Both the position numbers and the translations under genes were made by a program. The notes under the pieces are model-generated. The model was not told the origin of the DNA. It saw only the letters and a program-made list of their open reading frames with translations, and did not search any database. From Ailurus styani (taxonomy: Eukaryota > Chordata > Mammalia > Carnivora > Ailuridae), in NCBI GenBank assembly GCA_002007465.1, contig LNAC01000003.1, positions 14,472,203 through 14,536,202 on the forward strand: a stretch of DNA of 64,000 nt, written 5' to 3'. Every line of letters starts with the position of its first letter. The stretch's first letter is position 1. Positions 24,501-36,683 of this stretch are shown piece by piece.

Positions 24501-26468
24501 CTCTCTAAGGGACATGTACATCTCTTCTGTACAGAAGAGATCCATCAATTCTCCAAAATCCATCCATTTCTCTTCCCCCAAACCAAAGATCTCTGTCCTG
24601 CGCCTCTCATTAATATCAAAACCCTAGCATTAGTAAATCTACCAGCCACAGACTCCTAAAGTTCTGACGCAGTCTTTTAGTTATTCAACTGCTAAATAAT
24701 GGCTCTGAGTTAGTATTCTCAGTTGCTGGTTAAAACTGAAATTCAAGAGACACCACAGGATGGAGGATGAAACTGAAAATGTATACTCATCCCAGACCCA
24801 CTTTGTCCAGTTCTTTCCAGTGGAAGGATAATCTTTATGGGATGAGAGAGGAATTATAAGTAAGTCCAGCAAAGATGTGGAAAAATAGGTCATTTCAGGA
24901 CTTGAGTTGGGGAAAAGAATCAAGAAACAATGTATTTCCACGGGTCACATGTCATCCCACAATGTACAAGATCAATTCATACAGCAGGGTAGCGAGATCT
25001 AAAATTCCAAATAAGTCCAGGGGGCACTGGTACCTAGAAATTGTACATGATGCTTGGAGAAAACTGATGTAATGTGGCACATCGATGGAAGAGCCAACAA
25101 GGTTTTTATTTTAATGATAGAACTGAATTCTGAAATTAAGCACAGCGGGTAGGAAATGGATCTAGCACAGATGTCAAAAGCTATCATTGGCTTTTGTGAT
25201 AAAACATTTTTTTTTTCCTTAAGCCCAGGCCAGTGGCCTATGTAGGTCACTGATGTTGAGCAGGAAAAAACAAACATTACAAGTTGACTGTCTTTCTGAG
25301 GAAATTTTGAAATAAGTTACTGACGTTCAAAGATTCTTTTTTTTTTTTTAGCAAATCTATCATTATCAAATAGTAGTAACAGAAGTATCATATTTTCTAA
25401 TACTCACATTTAACTGCAGAATATACAAAATAAGTAGTTGAAACTAAACAAAACAAATAAACTGACACCACGATCCTAGCCAATGTCTGACATCAGACAC
25501 AACTTGCATGACCAAGAAGATAGCCGTGATTTTGTGTTAGTTCTTGTTTATCACACAATTTGAATAATGTCTCTTCTTGTATGTAAACTGTTTCCCCAGA
25601 AATGGCTTTCTCTCTCCTATTTTCCAGCTTTTTACACAAGAAATGTTAGAGCTATTTAATAACAGGTTTTTCATTGCTCTTTGAATTCTTTGTTTATCTT
25701 AGGCACTGCAATCTCATATTGAACACAAAATGTCAAATTCTTCAGGCATTTATCATTATTTTAAAAGAGGGAATCAGCAAAGTTGAAGTTTTGTCTTTTC
25801 ATCAGAATGATATTCAGTCACAGAAAATCCATGCATTATTCCCCTTAAGACTACACTTGAGTTTTCATTACTAGTGAAAGCATTTACCTATGTGGTATTA
25901 ATTCAGAGGACACCAGTGAGCCCTTTTGTCCCCCAAACCTTCCAAAACACCAGTAAAACACTGAGCCACTTCACAATTAGGTGTTCTGTATTTTAAGTCC
26001 TTGAAAGGACTTGAAAGGACTAATGCAATCTGTTAAATATAACACTGGGAAAGGCAGTATATTAAAGCAGTTATTTTTCATACTTTCTGTATAAGTCATT
26101 GCAATTCCTCCTTGGATTAAATCATATATAGAAATGCAATATATAAATAAGATGGAACAAACAGGATTAGAAACTTGTCCGTATTTCTGTCCTTGCCTCT
26201 CAACCCAAATCCACATGGCCCCTGAAGCACTGCTCTGAAATCTCAATGATTCCTGAGAGCAAATTTGAAAACTATTAAGTCAGAGAGGTAGCTAGGAACA
26301 AGATGAGAAAGTTGGTTTCTTTTTCTACTTATGTACATTCATGTGATCACATCATTACTAACTTCATTCAACAATGAACAGAGCTTCTTTATGTATCAAG
26401 TATTATGCCAAACAATGGGTATACAATGATAAAAAGATACACTTTCTGTTCTCAGGAGCTTAAAGATC
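24501..26468. other. Unattributed DNA
   Basis: No coding evidence. 26365-26465 ('cattcaacaatgaacagagc', 'ctgttctcaggagcttaaag') resembles a reversed L2 3' tip. The remainder is unassigned. Confidence 0.4.
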
Positions 26469-26502
26469 AAAACAGAGAATTCAGAAATAACCTCACACAT
26501 GT

Positions 26503-26717
26503 ATGGTCAATCGGTTTTTTTTAAGATTTTTTCAAATTTGTTTGTCAGAGAGAGAGAGAGAGCACAAGAAGGGGAGCAACAGGCAGAGGGAGAAGCAGAC
26601 TCCCTGCTGAGCAAAGAGCTGAGGGAGCACTGGATCCCAGGGTCCTGAGATCATGATGACCTGAGCCAAAGGCAGACACTTAACCGACTGAGCCACCCAG
26701 GCATCCCTGGTCAACTG
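26503..26717 (-). mobile_element. Carnivore SINE in L1
   Basis: Body about 26513-26707. The imperfect TSD is TGGTCAATCG / TGGTCAACTG. Head 'cttaaccgactgagccaccc'. It splits the L1 phrase 'tatggtcaa..gatttttgac'. Confidence 0.94.
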
Positions 26718-26870
26718 ATTTTTGACAAAGGGACAAATAAAATTCAGTGGAAAAAGGATGATCTTTTAAATAAGTGGCAGTGGAATAATTGAATATCTGT
26801 CTGAAAAAAAGAAAAATTGATAGATACCAAAAACTAACTCAAAATGGATCACAGATTTAAATGTATAATC

Positions 26871-27132
26871 AAAAATTATGAAACTTCTGGGCGCCTGGGT
26901 GGCTCAGTGGGTTAAAGCCGCTGCCTTCGGCTCAGGTCATGATCCCAGGGTCCTGGGATCGAGGCCCACATCGGGCTCTCTGCTCAGCAGGGAGCCTGCT
27001 TCCTCCTCTCTCCTCTCTCTCTGCCTGCCTCTCTGCCTACTTGTAATCTCTCTCTCTGTGTCAAATGAATAAATAAAAATCTTTAAAAAAAATAAAAAAA
27101 TAAAAAAATAAAAAAAAAAATTATGAAACTTC
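26871..27132 (+). mobile_element. Young mustelid-type SINE with 17-bp TSD
   Basis: AAAAATTATGAAACTTC at 26871-26887 and 27116-27132. Body 26888-27115 with 'gtgggttaaagccgctgcct' and 'ctacttgtaatctc'. The A-tail is expanded (A7T repeats). Inserted in L1 ORF2 text. Confidence 0.98.
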
Positions 27133-27659
27133 CTAGGAGAAAACTTGAAGGAAATTTCTGTGATTTTTACTTAGGCAAAGAGTTTTAAACATAACACTCA
27201 AATTACCATCCATTAAAAAATGATTAATTGCACTTCAACAAAATTAAGTACTTCTGTTCTTCAAAAAAATACTGTTTAGAGGATGAAATACAAGTCACAA
27301 CATAAGTCTGATTAAAAATATTCACAAATCATATATACCCAATGAAGGATGCATATCTAGAACATATGAAGGACTTTCAAAAGTAAACAATAACAAAACA
27401 AACAAAATGAAACAAAAATTGGGCAAAATTTTAACAGACACTTTATCAAAGATGTACGACTGATAAATAAGAATTAAAAATAACTCAACAGGTCTAGTCA
27501 TTAGGCATTTAATGCAAATTAAAATTTCAATGAGATATCTCCACACACTTATTCAAATATCTAAAGGCAAAAAGACTGACCATAATTAGAGTAGATGAAA
27601 ATGTGGAACAACTGAAATTCTCATATACTGATGGTGGGAATGAAAAATGTTAAGGCTAT

Positions 27660-27663
<4 letters not shown>

Positions 27664-27699
<36 letters not shown>

Positions 27700-27786
27700 T
27701 AAGATCATTTTATTGAGGTGCAAGAGGCAGGGCAGCTACAATCCCCCCCCAGGGGAAATAGACCTCTTTCCCTCCCCACTCTCCAG
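27664..27786 (-). pseudogene. Tiny 3'-UTR-like processed retrocopy with (CA)n tail
   Basis: On the minus strand, a roughly 88-bp unique segment (27786 down to 27699) ends in CCTCAATAAAATGATCTTAG and then runs into 17 CA repeats (27664-27698). That is the shape of an mRNA 3' end: AATAAA about 10 bp before a tail, the tail having decayed to a CA microsatellite. It interrupts L1 text. The flanks 'gaaaaatgttaagg' (left) and 'gaaaaaatggtaaaacc' (right) look like a mutated TSD. It contains no reading frame. The parent gene is not recognised. Confidence 0.6.
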
Positions 27787-28582
27787 AAAAAATGGTAAAA
27801 CCACTTTTAAAAACAACTGACAATTTTATTATTTTTTTTGAGTTAAATACATACTACTCTATGATCCAGCTATTCAAATCTTAGGTACCCATCCAAATTA
27901 AATAAAAATATACATCACAAAGCCTCAATTAAGCAACAGGAAAAAGTTCTAGAGATCAACTATACATTATTGTCACTAAAGAATACTGTATTGTACACTC
28001 AAAAATTTTTTAGAAGAGTAGATATCATGTTAACCATTCTTACCACAATTAATTTTTCAAATCCATACATGAATGTTTACTAGTTGCTTTATTTTTAGTA
28101 GCCAATATTTGTAAATAACCATCAAGTGAATGGCTACACAAACTGTGATATTTCATATAATAAAATATTATTTTGAAATATAAAGAAATAAACTATTGAT
28201 TCACATAATACTGAATAAATCTCAAGATAATGACACTAAGTGAAAAAAGCCAGAAAACCAATACATATTTTATGATCTCATTACTAAAAAATTCTGTAAG
28301 TTGAAACTAAAGTGACAGAAAGCAGACCATCGGTTGCCTGGGGTGGAGGTGAGGTGCAGGAAAGAGGGGCTAAAAAGGGATAGAGATGCCATTTGAAAGT
28401 GGTAGATATGTTCATTATCGTCATTGAGATGACAGACTCATGGATATATAGATACAGATATAGATGTAGATATAGGTAAAGATATGTATGTCAAACTTCT
28501 CAAATTACTCTTTTTAAATGTGTTCATTTTATTATATATCCACTATACCTCAGTAAAGCTGTCAAAAAATCCCAAATGTATC

Positions 28583-28786
28583 AAAAATCCGCCTGGGTGG
28601 CTCAGTGGGTTAAAGCCACTGCCTTCGGCTCGGGTCATGATCTCAGAGTCCTGGGATCGAGGCCCGCCTCGGGCTCCCTGCTCAGCGGGGAGCCTGCTTC
28701 CTCCTCTCTCTCTGCCTGCCTCTCTGCCTACTTGTAATCTCTCTGTGTCAAATGAATAAATAAAATCTTTAAAAAAAAAAAATCCG
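28583..28786 (+). mobile_element. Young mustelid-type SINE
   Basis: Body about 28591-28777, beginning just inside the usual head (GCCTGGGTGG; the first G's are absent). TSD AAAAATCC(G) at 28583 and 28778. Has 'gtgggttaaagccactgcct' and 'ctacttgtaatctctct'. Inserted at the very end of the L1. Confidence 0.95.
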
Positions 28787-29655
28787 AGTACTAAACATAA
28801 AACCAAAAAGAAAATTTAAAACCAAATGATTAAAAGGAAAAATTACTTATTACATAAGTAAGTTTACAGCTGCATAAAGGTGACATGCTTGCGGGTTCAC
28901 GGAAACCTATTTCAGCTATGCCAAGTATGGACATTCCAGGCTGAGAAAGTAGTATGTGCTCATATAGTAGAAGCTCCAATTAAGTTAATACAGCAAAACT
29001 AGCTACAATAGGACAAAGAAACATCAACAATCAAAAACTTAAGTACTTTTTTTCCCATCATGCTTCTGACACTGCGAACCCTAATTTCCAAGACAACTAG
29101 ATGCCAATGAGGCAAAAATATAATCTCAGAGAATTTGCTAAAACACAACTAAGCTCAACAGAAAAAGGCCAACGTGCACAGGATGTTCAGATGCAAATTC
29201 TACTAGCAAAAACTATCTCACTGCCCCACACCTGTGCTTTTGCACTATTTTTACAACTGCCCTCTTTTGAAGAAGTGAAAAGGGGGGTGGTTAGAAAATG
29301 CCTTAATGGAGGCTATGAGGGTGGTGGGATACCAGAAAGTACTCTCAAGGTCTGGTAATAGAATTATAGATACAGATAGATCTACAGACCTATAGATACA
29401 GATCGATATATAAAATTATACATATAATTATATCTATTACTACATAAAACTATACAGCAATGTAAGTTCTAATCTTTTCTCCTGGTTCAAGCCTTTTATG
29501 GCAAAAGTGCCTCATTCTGGACAATCTTGTTCTATATTCATTTGTGTCAGAGTGAGATCCCCTGAGTCACTCAGAAACACCAGAAGTGCTTATTTTTTTT
29601 AAGTTGGTAGAGGCCTCTTCCCTGGACTTCAGAAAGAATGTTCTATCCCTGCCTT
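28787..29655. other. Unattributed DNA
   Basis: No repeat or gene was recognised. A short (GATA)-like patch lies at about 29367-29420. The 85-codon frame at 29101-29358 has no recognisable domain. Confidence 0.4.
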
Positions 29656-29880
29656 TAAAACAAAAGCATTTTTTAAAAAGATTTTATCTATTTGACAGAG
29701 AGAGAGGGAGATCACAAGTAGGCAGAGAGGCAGGCAGAGGGAGAGGGGGAAGCAGGCTCCCTGCTGAGCAGAAAGCCCGACTCGGGGCTTGATCCCAGGA
29801 CCCTGAAATCATGACCTGAGCTGAAGGCAGAGGCTTAACCCACTGAGCCACCCAGGTGCCCCTAAAACAAAAGCATTTTT
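29656..29880 (-). mobile_element. Carnivore/mustelid SINE with 18-bp TSD
   Basis: TAAAACAAAAGCATTTTT at 29656-29673 and 29863-29880, identical. The body shows 'caagtaggcagagaggcagg' and 'cttaacccactgagccaccc'. Confidence 0.98.
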
Positions 29881-30929
29881 AATTACTGTGGTTTTTATTA
29901 ATAAACAAATAAAAGTGAATGTGAAGGGGGAAAATAATCTTTATATTCAAGATTCCAAATGTAGCCTGAACTCTTTTTTTACAAGCTACAATGGCAATGA
30001 CAACAACAACAAAAAAAGAGCTTCCTTGGGAATGTGAATGCACAGGTGAGAACATAGCTTCTTAGAAAAAATTAACTGCCTCCCAAAAATGTCAAATTTG
30101 TATTACTAGAAGATGACTAGAAGCAGGTGGGCCTTATCAAATATGAAGCCCATGTAAAATACATGATGGCAGCTACCAAAGTCATAATGAGTTTCACTGT
30201 TACTGCCCACAAATCCCTGTACATATGCAAACACCCATTGCTAACTCTTTAGAAGAGCAAATATTTGCGAAGCAAGGCTTATGCAAACTAGAAACTAATT
30301 ACCAATGTTTGTTTCCAGCCAATTTTTACAAATTAAAATTCTAGCTCAGCCAAGAGAGTGTCTTTTAAAATAAACTGGATTATCAATATTTATAAATGAT
30401 TAATCATTAGAAATGATATTGCATGTTCAAACTGTGGCCCATCTAACTTCCATCCCATTGTACAAAATGTATACGCTTCATGGAACATTCTAGCAAAGTA
30501 GCCACAAATGTCCTTAACTCTAGGAACATCCCTAACTCTGATAAATGAACATGTATTCAAGCATTTTATATGTGCCAAAAACATAAAATGTGAGTTCTCC
30601 TATTTAGCCTATATCACCATGACATTTCCATCAACTGCAACCATAGTAATTACCACTTATTACCACCAGTGTAATGTATAATCTCTAACTTTCCATTTTC
30701 AATACATGAGCTTGGCACTACAGCAGAAGAAAAATTCTGTGGTAGTATAGTTAGAGATAATTCCACACTTTCTGGTGAAATGGAGTGTACCAAAGAAGTA
30801 AGAAAGAGTAGAGGAAAGGGAAAAATGGAGGAGACACTGAGCACATAATTAATCATTCACTTAATTCATTATGTGTCCTGGTTTGCATTTAAGGAAGAAA
30901 AATGGAATTTACGGGTTGCCCTTTTTGTG
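29881..30929. other. Unattributed DNA
   Basis: No recognised repeat or gene over about 1 kb. Short minus frames at 30390-30584 and 30650-30856 are unsupported. Confidence 0.4.
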
Positions 30930-31085
30930 CCTAATATTGTCAAACAAGTTCACATTTTCTAATTTAATTTTCAAAATAATACATAGTGAGGGGGAAAAAA
31001 AAAAGATGTGAGGTGGGGGTAGAGGGGTCTAAAGATTGTCCAAGGTCACAAAGGTGTTCTCCATGCCAGTGTTCAAAATCTGTCT
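30930..31085 (+). mobile_element. MIR-like relic
   Basis: 'taatttaattttcaaaataa', 'gattgtccaaggtcacaaag' and 'atgccagtgttcaaaatctg' fit MIR with an A/G-rich patch inserted. Confidence 0.65.
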
Positions 31086-33296
31086 TTTGATTTCAAAACC
31101 AGTAATTCTCTCCTCCCTTCTTTTGACTCTCATTGAGCCATATAAATTTTAGGCTTTAACTCATTTCCCCATAAGGCATTTTGTCTTACTGATATCCGTT
31201 TTAACCCTAAAATTTCAAAAATATCTCTTCTGACTTAAAGGAATAATTAGAACCTGCTAGGGATTCTAAGGAAACAGAAGAACGCTGTATAAAAAAAATA
31301 AACAAACAAATACAATCTGAAAACTGTATTTCAAGAAGAAACAGACTGTACTCTGCAGTAAAGTTTGCTCGACATTAAAAAGTAGGCACTAATGAAAAAG
31401 TTTAATGCAGAACACGGCAGAAAAGATGCCCATTGCAAAGTCCTTCATGGCTCACCATAAATGTGAACAGCGAAGTGCTATCCATTTTAAAATCAATCAA
31501 GGTGATGCAATGCTTAAAACGCAATTGATTTTGGCTAATTTGCAAGTAGAAAGGTTTGGAACTTGAATAATTTCTTTCCCGCTTTACCTGGCTCAACAGC
31601 CTAGTCAATGAGTTGCCTAATTATTAGTCTTGCTTATTTATTTATTTGCTTCAGATAATTCCCAAATGAGACAACTTTTTAGTTATTTCCAATTGCTCTT
31701 TGGTACAAGAAAGAGACCGCAAACCAAGATTTGAAGAACAAACACAAAAACAAACCCACTAGTCAGGGTGAGCAGGAGGAGGAAAAGCCTCCAATGCACG
31801 AACTGCAATTTCCAAACGGTGCGTTCGGAATTTGTAAAAAGTGAAAGACAATTAAGAGACTCCATTTCAGCCTCCTATTAGTGATTAGGTTGAAAAACAA
31901 TGAAAAGAAGTAGGAAGAAAAGCACAGCAAAGTCCATTAAGGAACAGATTAGAATGATGTTAAATTACTCTCCCTCCCTGCCTTCTCTAGTCCGGCAGCA
32001 CAAAGAGCTTACCACCTTTGTGAGGAATCAGCATGCCACCTGGGTGTCCTTTTAAATAAGGATTCGGGGCATTTTTTAAAAACTTTCATAAATACAATAG
32101 TTTATTTGAATGATATAAGAAGCCTATATTCTGCAAGCACTTGAGGTCCCCTTCACACATTTCTCCAAAGTGACTCCTGCAAGAGGGAGGCAGCAACTTT
32201 CTAAAATCTGTCAAAAATAATCAACGCGGATAAATATTCCCACACACCCAGCCAAAGGGTGTTGGATCCTTCCTACATATGCATACCTGTGTATACGGAT
32301 GAGAGAAATATACAAATATCTAGTTAAAACTATATGCATGCATGCACGCTGCAAATATAAACATTTGCAGATTTGAATATTTGTCTCAGCTAGGAAAATG
32401 AGAACTCAGTAAAACTTTTTCACAGCAGAATAAGTGGTTCAAAATATCTGCTGTTTTCAGAAATGCCTAATTAATTGGGTATCTTTTTTTTACCCAAAAT
32501 TGTATATTATGCAAAATAATTGCCCTACTTTCCTTTGATAAAATTATTGGTTTATCTGAATACAGTTAATTTAAAATCTGCTTGTGGTAGAGGAGTTTGT
32601 ACCTTACTTTTCAATTTAATAAGGTTTTACTGAATATTCACACAATTATTAAAATATTTTTGTAGAGTTATACTTAGTGCCATTATAGCTGAAGTTCTAA
32701 CAGCATTTAAATGTTTTTCTTATAGAAATTTAAAAACCTGGTGAATTGTTCAGAATTTCCATGCTGAAAGACTGCCTGTCAAACTGAAATAGCAACACAA
32801 TGCAAGCCATTTTGTGACTCAGTTCTTGATTGCAGACAGCTGAGATTCAATAGCTGGAGGGGGAATTAAGGACACCATCCAGACGTCTGTAATAATTCCT
32901 CTATTTTTTTTCCCCGCTCACTTGAATGCCGCATCAGTGTGTCTGCCTATTTCTTGTCTCTATAATTAAACAGGACAGCGGCACTGATACACATCTTGAT
33001 CATAAAAAATTTACCCATTCACTAAAAGACTAATGAACATACCAACAGAGTTATCTGGTCTGGAAACTTTGCTTATTAAAATTCCTGGGGCCCTGGTTCT
33101 GACATTTACAAATGACCCACTAAAGCCAATGCAGCTGATCATGATAACCTCAACGTTATCTTGGTGACATGGAACACCCTCACCATGAGGACAGAAGCAG
33201 AGAATATCAGAACCAGTAGACACTTCTCCATAGCTTGGACTGGACTTCTCTGAGATTCACATCACTTACGAATATATACATGCACACACACCCCGT

Positions 33297-33334
<38 letters not shown>

Positions 33335-34812
33335 TCATACATTTATGCATATGCAATTCTTTGAGATGAATCAAGTAATTGTACCTTAATATAGAAGACC
33401 CATTTCTGCAGCACTAGGCTATATTTTCTGAAAGCTAAACAGCAGACAAAATGACATGGTCTGCAACATAGCTGAATTTGTAGCAGATGAAACAGTTACA
33501 GGATTGTCTTGGCTCTTAAAACAATTAAACTTTCACCCAAATACATACAACCACTCAGAAACACCCCACACCTGACAGCACGTGAAAGCACGCCGCCAAC
33601 ACTCCAGTGTTGCTCACAGCAATCACCCTGGCACCCTAAACCATACTCAGTTTTTCATTCTGATCAACACTGCCCGACACTGATTTGTGACTCTTAACTG
33701 GAGGCACTGAAGCTAGCATTTGATTAGGTCTATTTTTAGCATTCCAGCCAAGACATTTTTGCTTTGTCCATCTGGGTTTCAATGCCCAGGGCAGTCTCCC
33801 GCTCAGAAGATCCCAACCCCATTCTAAGCCCCTCACTCTGCGAGCAAACACAGATAACACTTATTACATGTTGTTTTCAGGTTCAACCACAAACAAAAAT
33901 TCTGAGGTTTCTGTGAGATGCTCCCAGTGTCTTGTATCCACTGTGTCCCATGTCCTTGTTCTGCTAACTGTTTCCACGCTACTATTCAGTACCTTAGTAG
34001 AATTTAAATCTCCTGTCCTCAAGCCAGACCCTGTTGCCTAACCATGTAGGATGCACAGAAGCATGCAATCATTGTCTCAGATCTGCAGGGGTTGTGCTGA
34101 TTGGCTATGTGCAGCACTGAGAAACAGAATGATTACTGAATAATAGTTTTTCATGAAATCACCTCATGCTATTTTGTCATTTCTCAAAAGCTCCAATCCT
34201 GCCCAACTGTGGGTGTGGAAGATTTTCCATCAAAACCATCAGCCACAGCTAATCTATTAGATTCCTGGCAAGGAATTAGAAGTCTATCCACAACAGCAGC
34301 AGAGTTTGAACTTTAGCACTCCAACAATTTGAGGAATGGACTAGATGAGTTTCTAGACCTTCTAAGCATTCAATTAGAATTAGAACCTCCCTGAGTTTTG
34401 TCCCTCTCACGATTAGGCTTCAGATGTGGGCATCTATTGACCCAGATGGAAACACCCAGTATGAATATCACCATGTCTCAGAATCCCAACAAAGCTGATC
34501 TATAGTGTACCCATATCAAAAACTCATCCCTTTAGGAAGGATACAACTCTGCTTCCATTGACAGGGCAGTGCCTCTACTCACAGCACTTCCTGACTTTTT
34601 TTTTATTATAAAGTCTGTTGCTGAAATTCCAGCACTACTCATGACCAAGGTCACATGGGCCACTCATTCTTTACTGAAGAGTCAGAGATACAGGAATAAA
34701 CACAGCAAAATACATCTGTTCCTTCATGGAATTGCTCACATGTGGAGAAGGAAGAAAATAAAATTTTAGAAAATAAAATATATTATAAGGTCAGGTGGTA
34801 ATGAATATTATG
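31086..34812. other. Long repeat-poor interval, candidate conserved non-coding DNA
   Basis: Apart from the CA microsatellite at 33299-33332 I recognise no transposon in about 3.7 kb. The composition is balanced and homeobox-type cores are frequent (for example CCTAATTAATTGGG at 32466). 32740-33010 looks most exon- or enhancer-like but has no open frame with codon bias. No splice pair or gene was recognised. Confidence 0.45.
33299..33332. repeat. (CA)n microsatellite
   Basis: About 17 CA units after 'ccccgtgcg', followed by 'ttcatacatttatgcatatg'. Confidence 0.97.
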
Positions 34813-35047
34813 AAGAAATACAAAGTTAAGGGGCGGCTGGGTGGCTCAGTCATTAAGCGTCTGCCTTCTGCTCAGGTCATGATCCCAGGGTCCTGGGATC
34901 AAGCCCCACATTGGGCTCCCTGCTCTGCGAGAAAGCCTGCTTCTCTCTTTCCCACTCCCCTTGGTGGTGTCCCCTCTCTCTCTGTGTCTCTTTCTCTGTC
35001 AAATAAATAAATAAAATCTTAAAAAAAAAAAGAAATACAAAATTAAG
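34813..35047 (+). mobile_element. Carnivore SINE with 18-bp TSD
   Basis: AAGAAATACAAAGTTAAG (34813-34830) and AAGAAATACAAAATTAAG (35030-35047), one mismatch. Head 'ggctgggtggctcagtcatt', general carnivore type. Confidence 0.97.
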
Positions 35048-35277
35048 GAAAGAGAAGCACACTATTTTAACTTACTCCATGGGAATGTAACATTTGATCT
35101 CAGGTTTGAGTGGAATAAGAATGCCAGTATCTAGAAAAGTGTTCCAGGAAGAGAGATCTATGTGAACAGAGGCCCAGAGATACTTGAGCCACATGGGAGC
35201 AGTGCTAGCAGAAATTCCTCTAATTTATGAATCATTTAGGACCATGTACCTCTTAGAATCCAAACGATTGGTCTGAA

Positions 35278-35285
35278 CAAAATTT

Positions 35286-35318
<33 letters not shown>

Positions 35319-35507
35319 TTCACAGCGGGAGAGAGATCACAAGGAGGCAGAGAGGCAGGCAGAGAGAGAGAGAGGGGGAAGCAGGCTCCCTGCCAAGCAG
35401 AGAGCCCGATGTGGGCCTCGATCCCAGGACCCTGAGATCATGACCTGGGCCGAAAGCAGAGGCTTTAACCCACTGAGCCACCCAGGCGCCCCAAAATTTC
35501 CTTTTTT
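35278..35507 (-). mobile_element. Young mustelid-type SINE with long poly-T
   Basis: TSD CAAAATTTCCTTTTTT at 35278-35293 and 35492-35507. The A-tail is a pure T-run of about 29-30 bases on this strand. Body with 'cacaaggaggcagagaggca' and 'ctttaacccactgagccacc'. The pure tail suggests recent insertion. Confidence 0.97.
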
Positions 35508-36461
35508 AAAAATAGTTTCTGCCTTCTTTACTTCCCATGTCAAGCTCCAGTTCAGTTCTTCACAACAGTACCCAGCACCATTTTAGGAGTTCATAACTGG
35601 ACTCCAAAACCCCCAGTCCTCTTCGATCCATCTCATCCCACCGTTGCCAAAATTATCTTAAAAAGCAAAGACGGTGGCAAAGCACTCTCTCTTGAGAACA
35701 CAATGTGAGTCCTGAGTTCTGGCCTTTAGGCTCTCCAAAATTTGGCACTTGCCTCCCTTTGTAGACTAACTCACCAAAGTGTGTTTTACTATGTCAACTT
35801 GCCTTAGCTGTGACTGTATTTCCAAGAATTCCCTTCTTTTGAATGCTTCCAAGTTAAGTTTGCCACAAGAGAAATCTGTGCATGATTTGGAAGGCACAGT
35901 GAAGATATCCTTCCTCTCCAAAAGTCATTGCAGTAGGATATGAGGAGAGACAAGCATAGAAGTGCTGGCAAGTTCCAGCTTGTCCTCAGTCTCCCTGTTC
36001 CATGTACAGCGCTTCTTCCCAACAACCAGTTCTGCCCATGGAACCTCAGGACCCCTGCTGTGTGCAAGGGCAACAGACTTCAGCAGCTCTCCTCCCCTGT
36101 CCTGCTCCATCAGCTGGGGAGCCCAGTCTTCCCAGATTCCTTTTCAAGTTTCTATCTGTCCATCCACATCAGTGCTTCAGACATCTTGGAGATGAATTTT
36201 TCTGTAATTCTCTACAACTACTCCTTTCAAAAGACCCTTACTTCCCCAGGATCTCTTGATTGGGTAAGGTCTTATTTTTATCATAAAATTCATATTCCAC
36301 AAAACTCTTAGTGATTCTGCCTCCTTTACTGAACCCAGACCCACTTTGTCTCTTCCTCTCCTCTCTCCCTCCCTCCCTCTCTCTCTCACTCACACACACA
36401 CATTTACTTCCAAAGCACTTCTATGTTTACCTCTAGTAAGTACATATTATTTTACAGTCTT
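35508..36461. other. Unattributed DNA with overlapping short frames
   Basis: 35800-36260 is GC-richer and carries overlapping frames on both strands (35804-36110 minus, 35940-36311 plus, up to 123 codons). None has a recognisable domain. (CCCT)n and (CA)n patches lie at 36365-36402. Confidence 0.4.
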
Positions 36462-36683
36462 AAGAGTTAACTTTTGGGCGCCTGGGTGGCTCAATGGGTT
36501 AAAGCCTCTGCCTTCGGCTCAGGTCATGATCTCAGGGTCCTGGGATCGAAGCCCGCATCGGGCTCCCTGCTCAGCAAGGAGCCTGCTTCCCCCTCTCTCT
36601 GCCTCCCTCTCAGCCTACTTGTGATCTCTCTCTTTGCATCAAATAAATAAATAAAATCTTAAAAAAAAAAAGAGTTAACTTTT
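36462..36683 (+). mobile_element. Young mustelid-type SINE with 14-bp TSD
   Basis: AAGAGTTAACTTTT at 36462-36475 and 36670-36683. Body with 'atgggttaaagcctctgcct' and 'cctacttgtgatctctctct'. Confidence 0.97.

Larger units (their letters stand above)
26470..28577 (+). mobile_element. L1 3' half with nested insertions
   Basis: L1 ORF2 end and 3' UTR in order: 'aaataacctcacacatgtat', 'gatttttgacaaagggacaa', 'actaactcaaaatggatcac', 'atgggcaaaattttaacaga'-type text, 'ctgatggtgggaatgaaaaa', 'ctatgatccagctattcaaa', 'ccatcggttgcctggggtgg', 'acctcagtaaagctgtc'. All frames are broken. Interrupted by SINEs at 26513 and 26888 and by a 3'-UTR-like retrocopy at 27664. Confidence 0.88.

Noticed and set aside
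26470..28577. L1 ORF2 as a potentially active retrotransposon
   Set aside because: 5'-truncated, full of stops and indels, and interrupted by three later insertions.
33299..33332. CA and other simple repeats as CRISPR or satellite arrays
   Set aside because: Dinucleotide microsatellites with no spacer-repeat structure.
35940..36311. 123-codon frame and three overlapping frames as a possible gene
   Set aside because: Frames overlap on both strands with no domain, no splice or promoter context, and serine/proline/leucine-rich chance composition.
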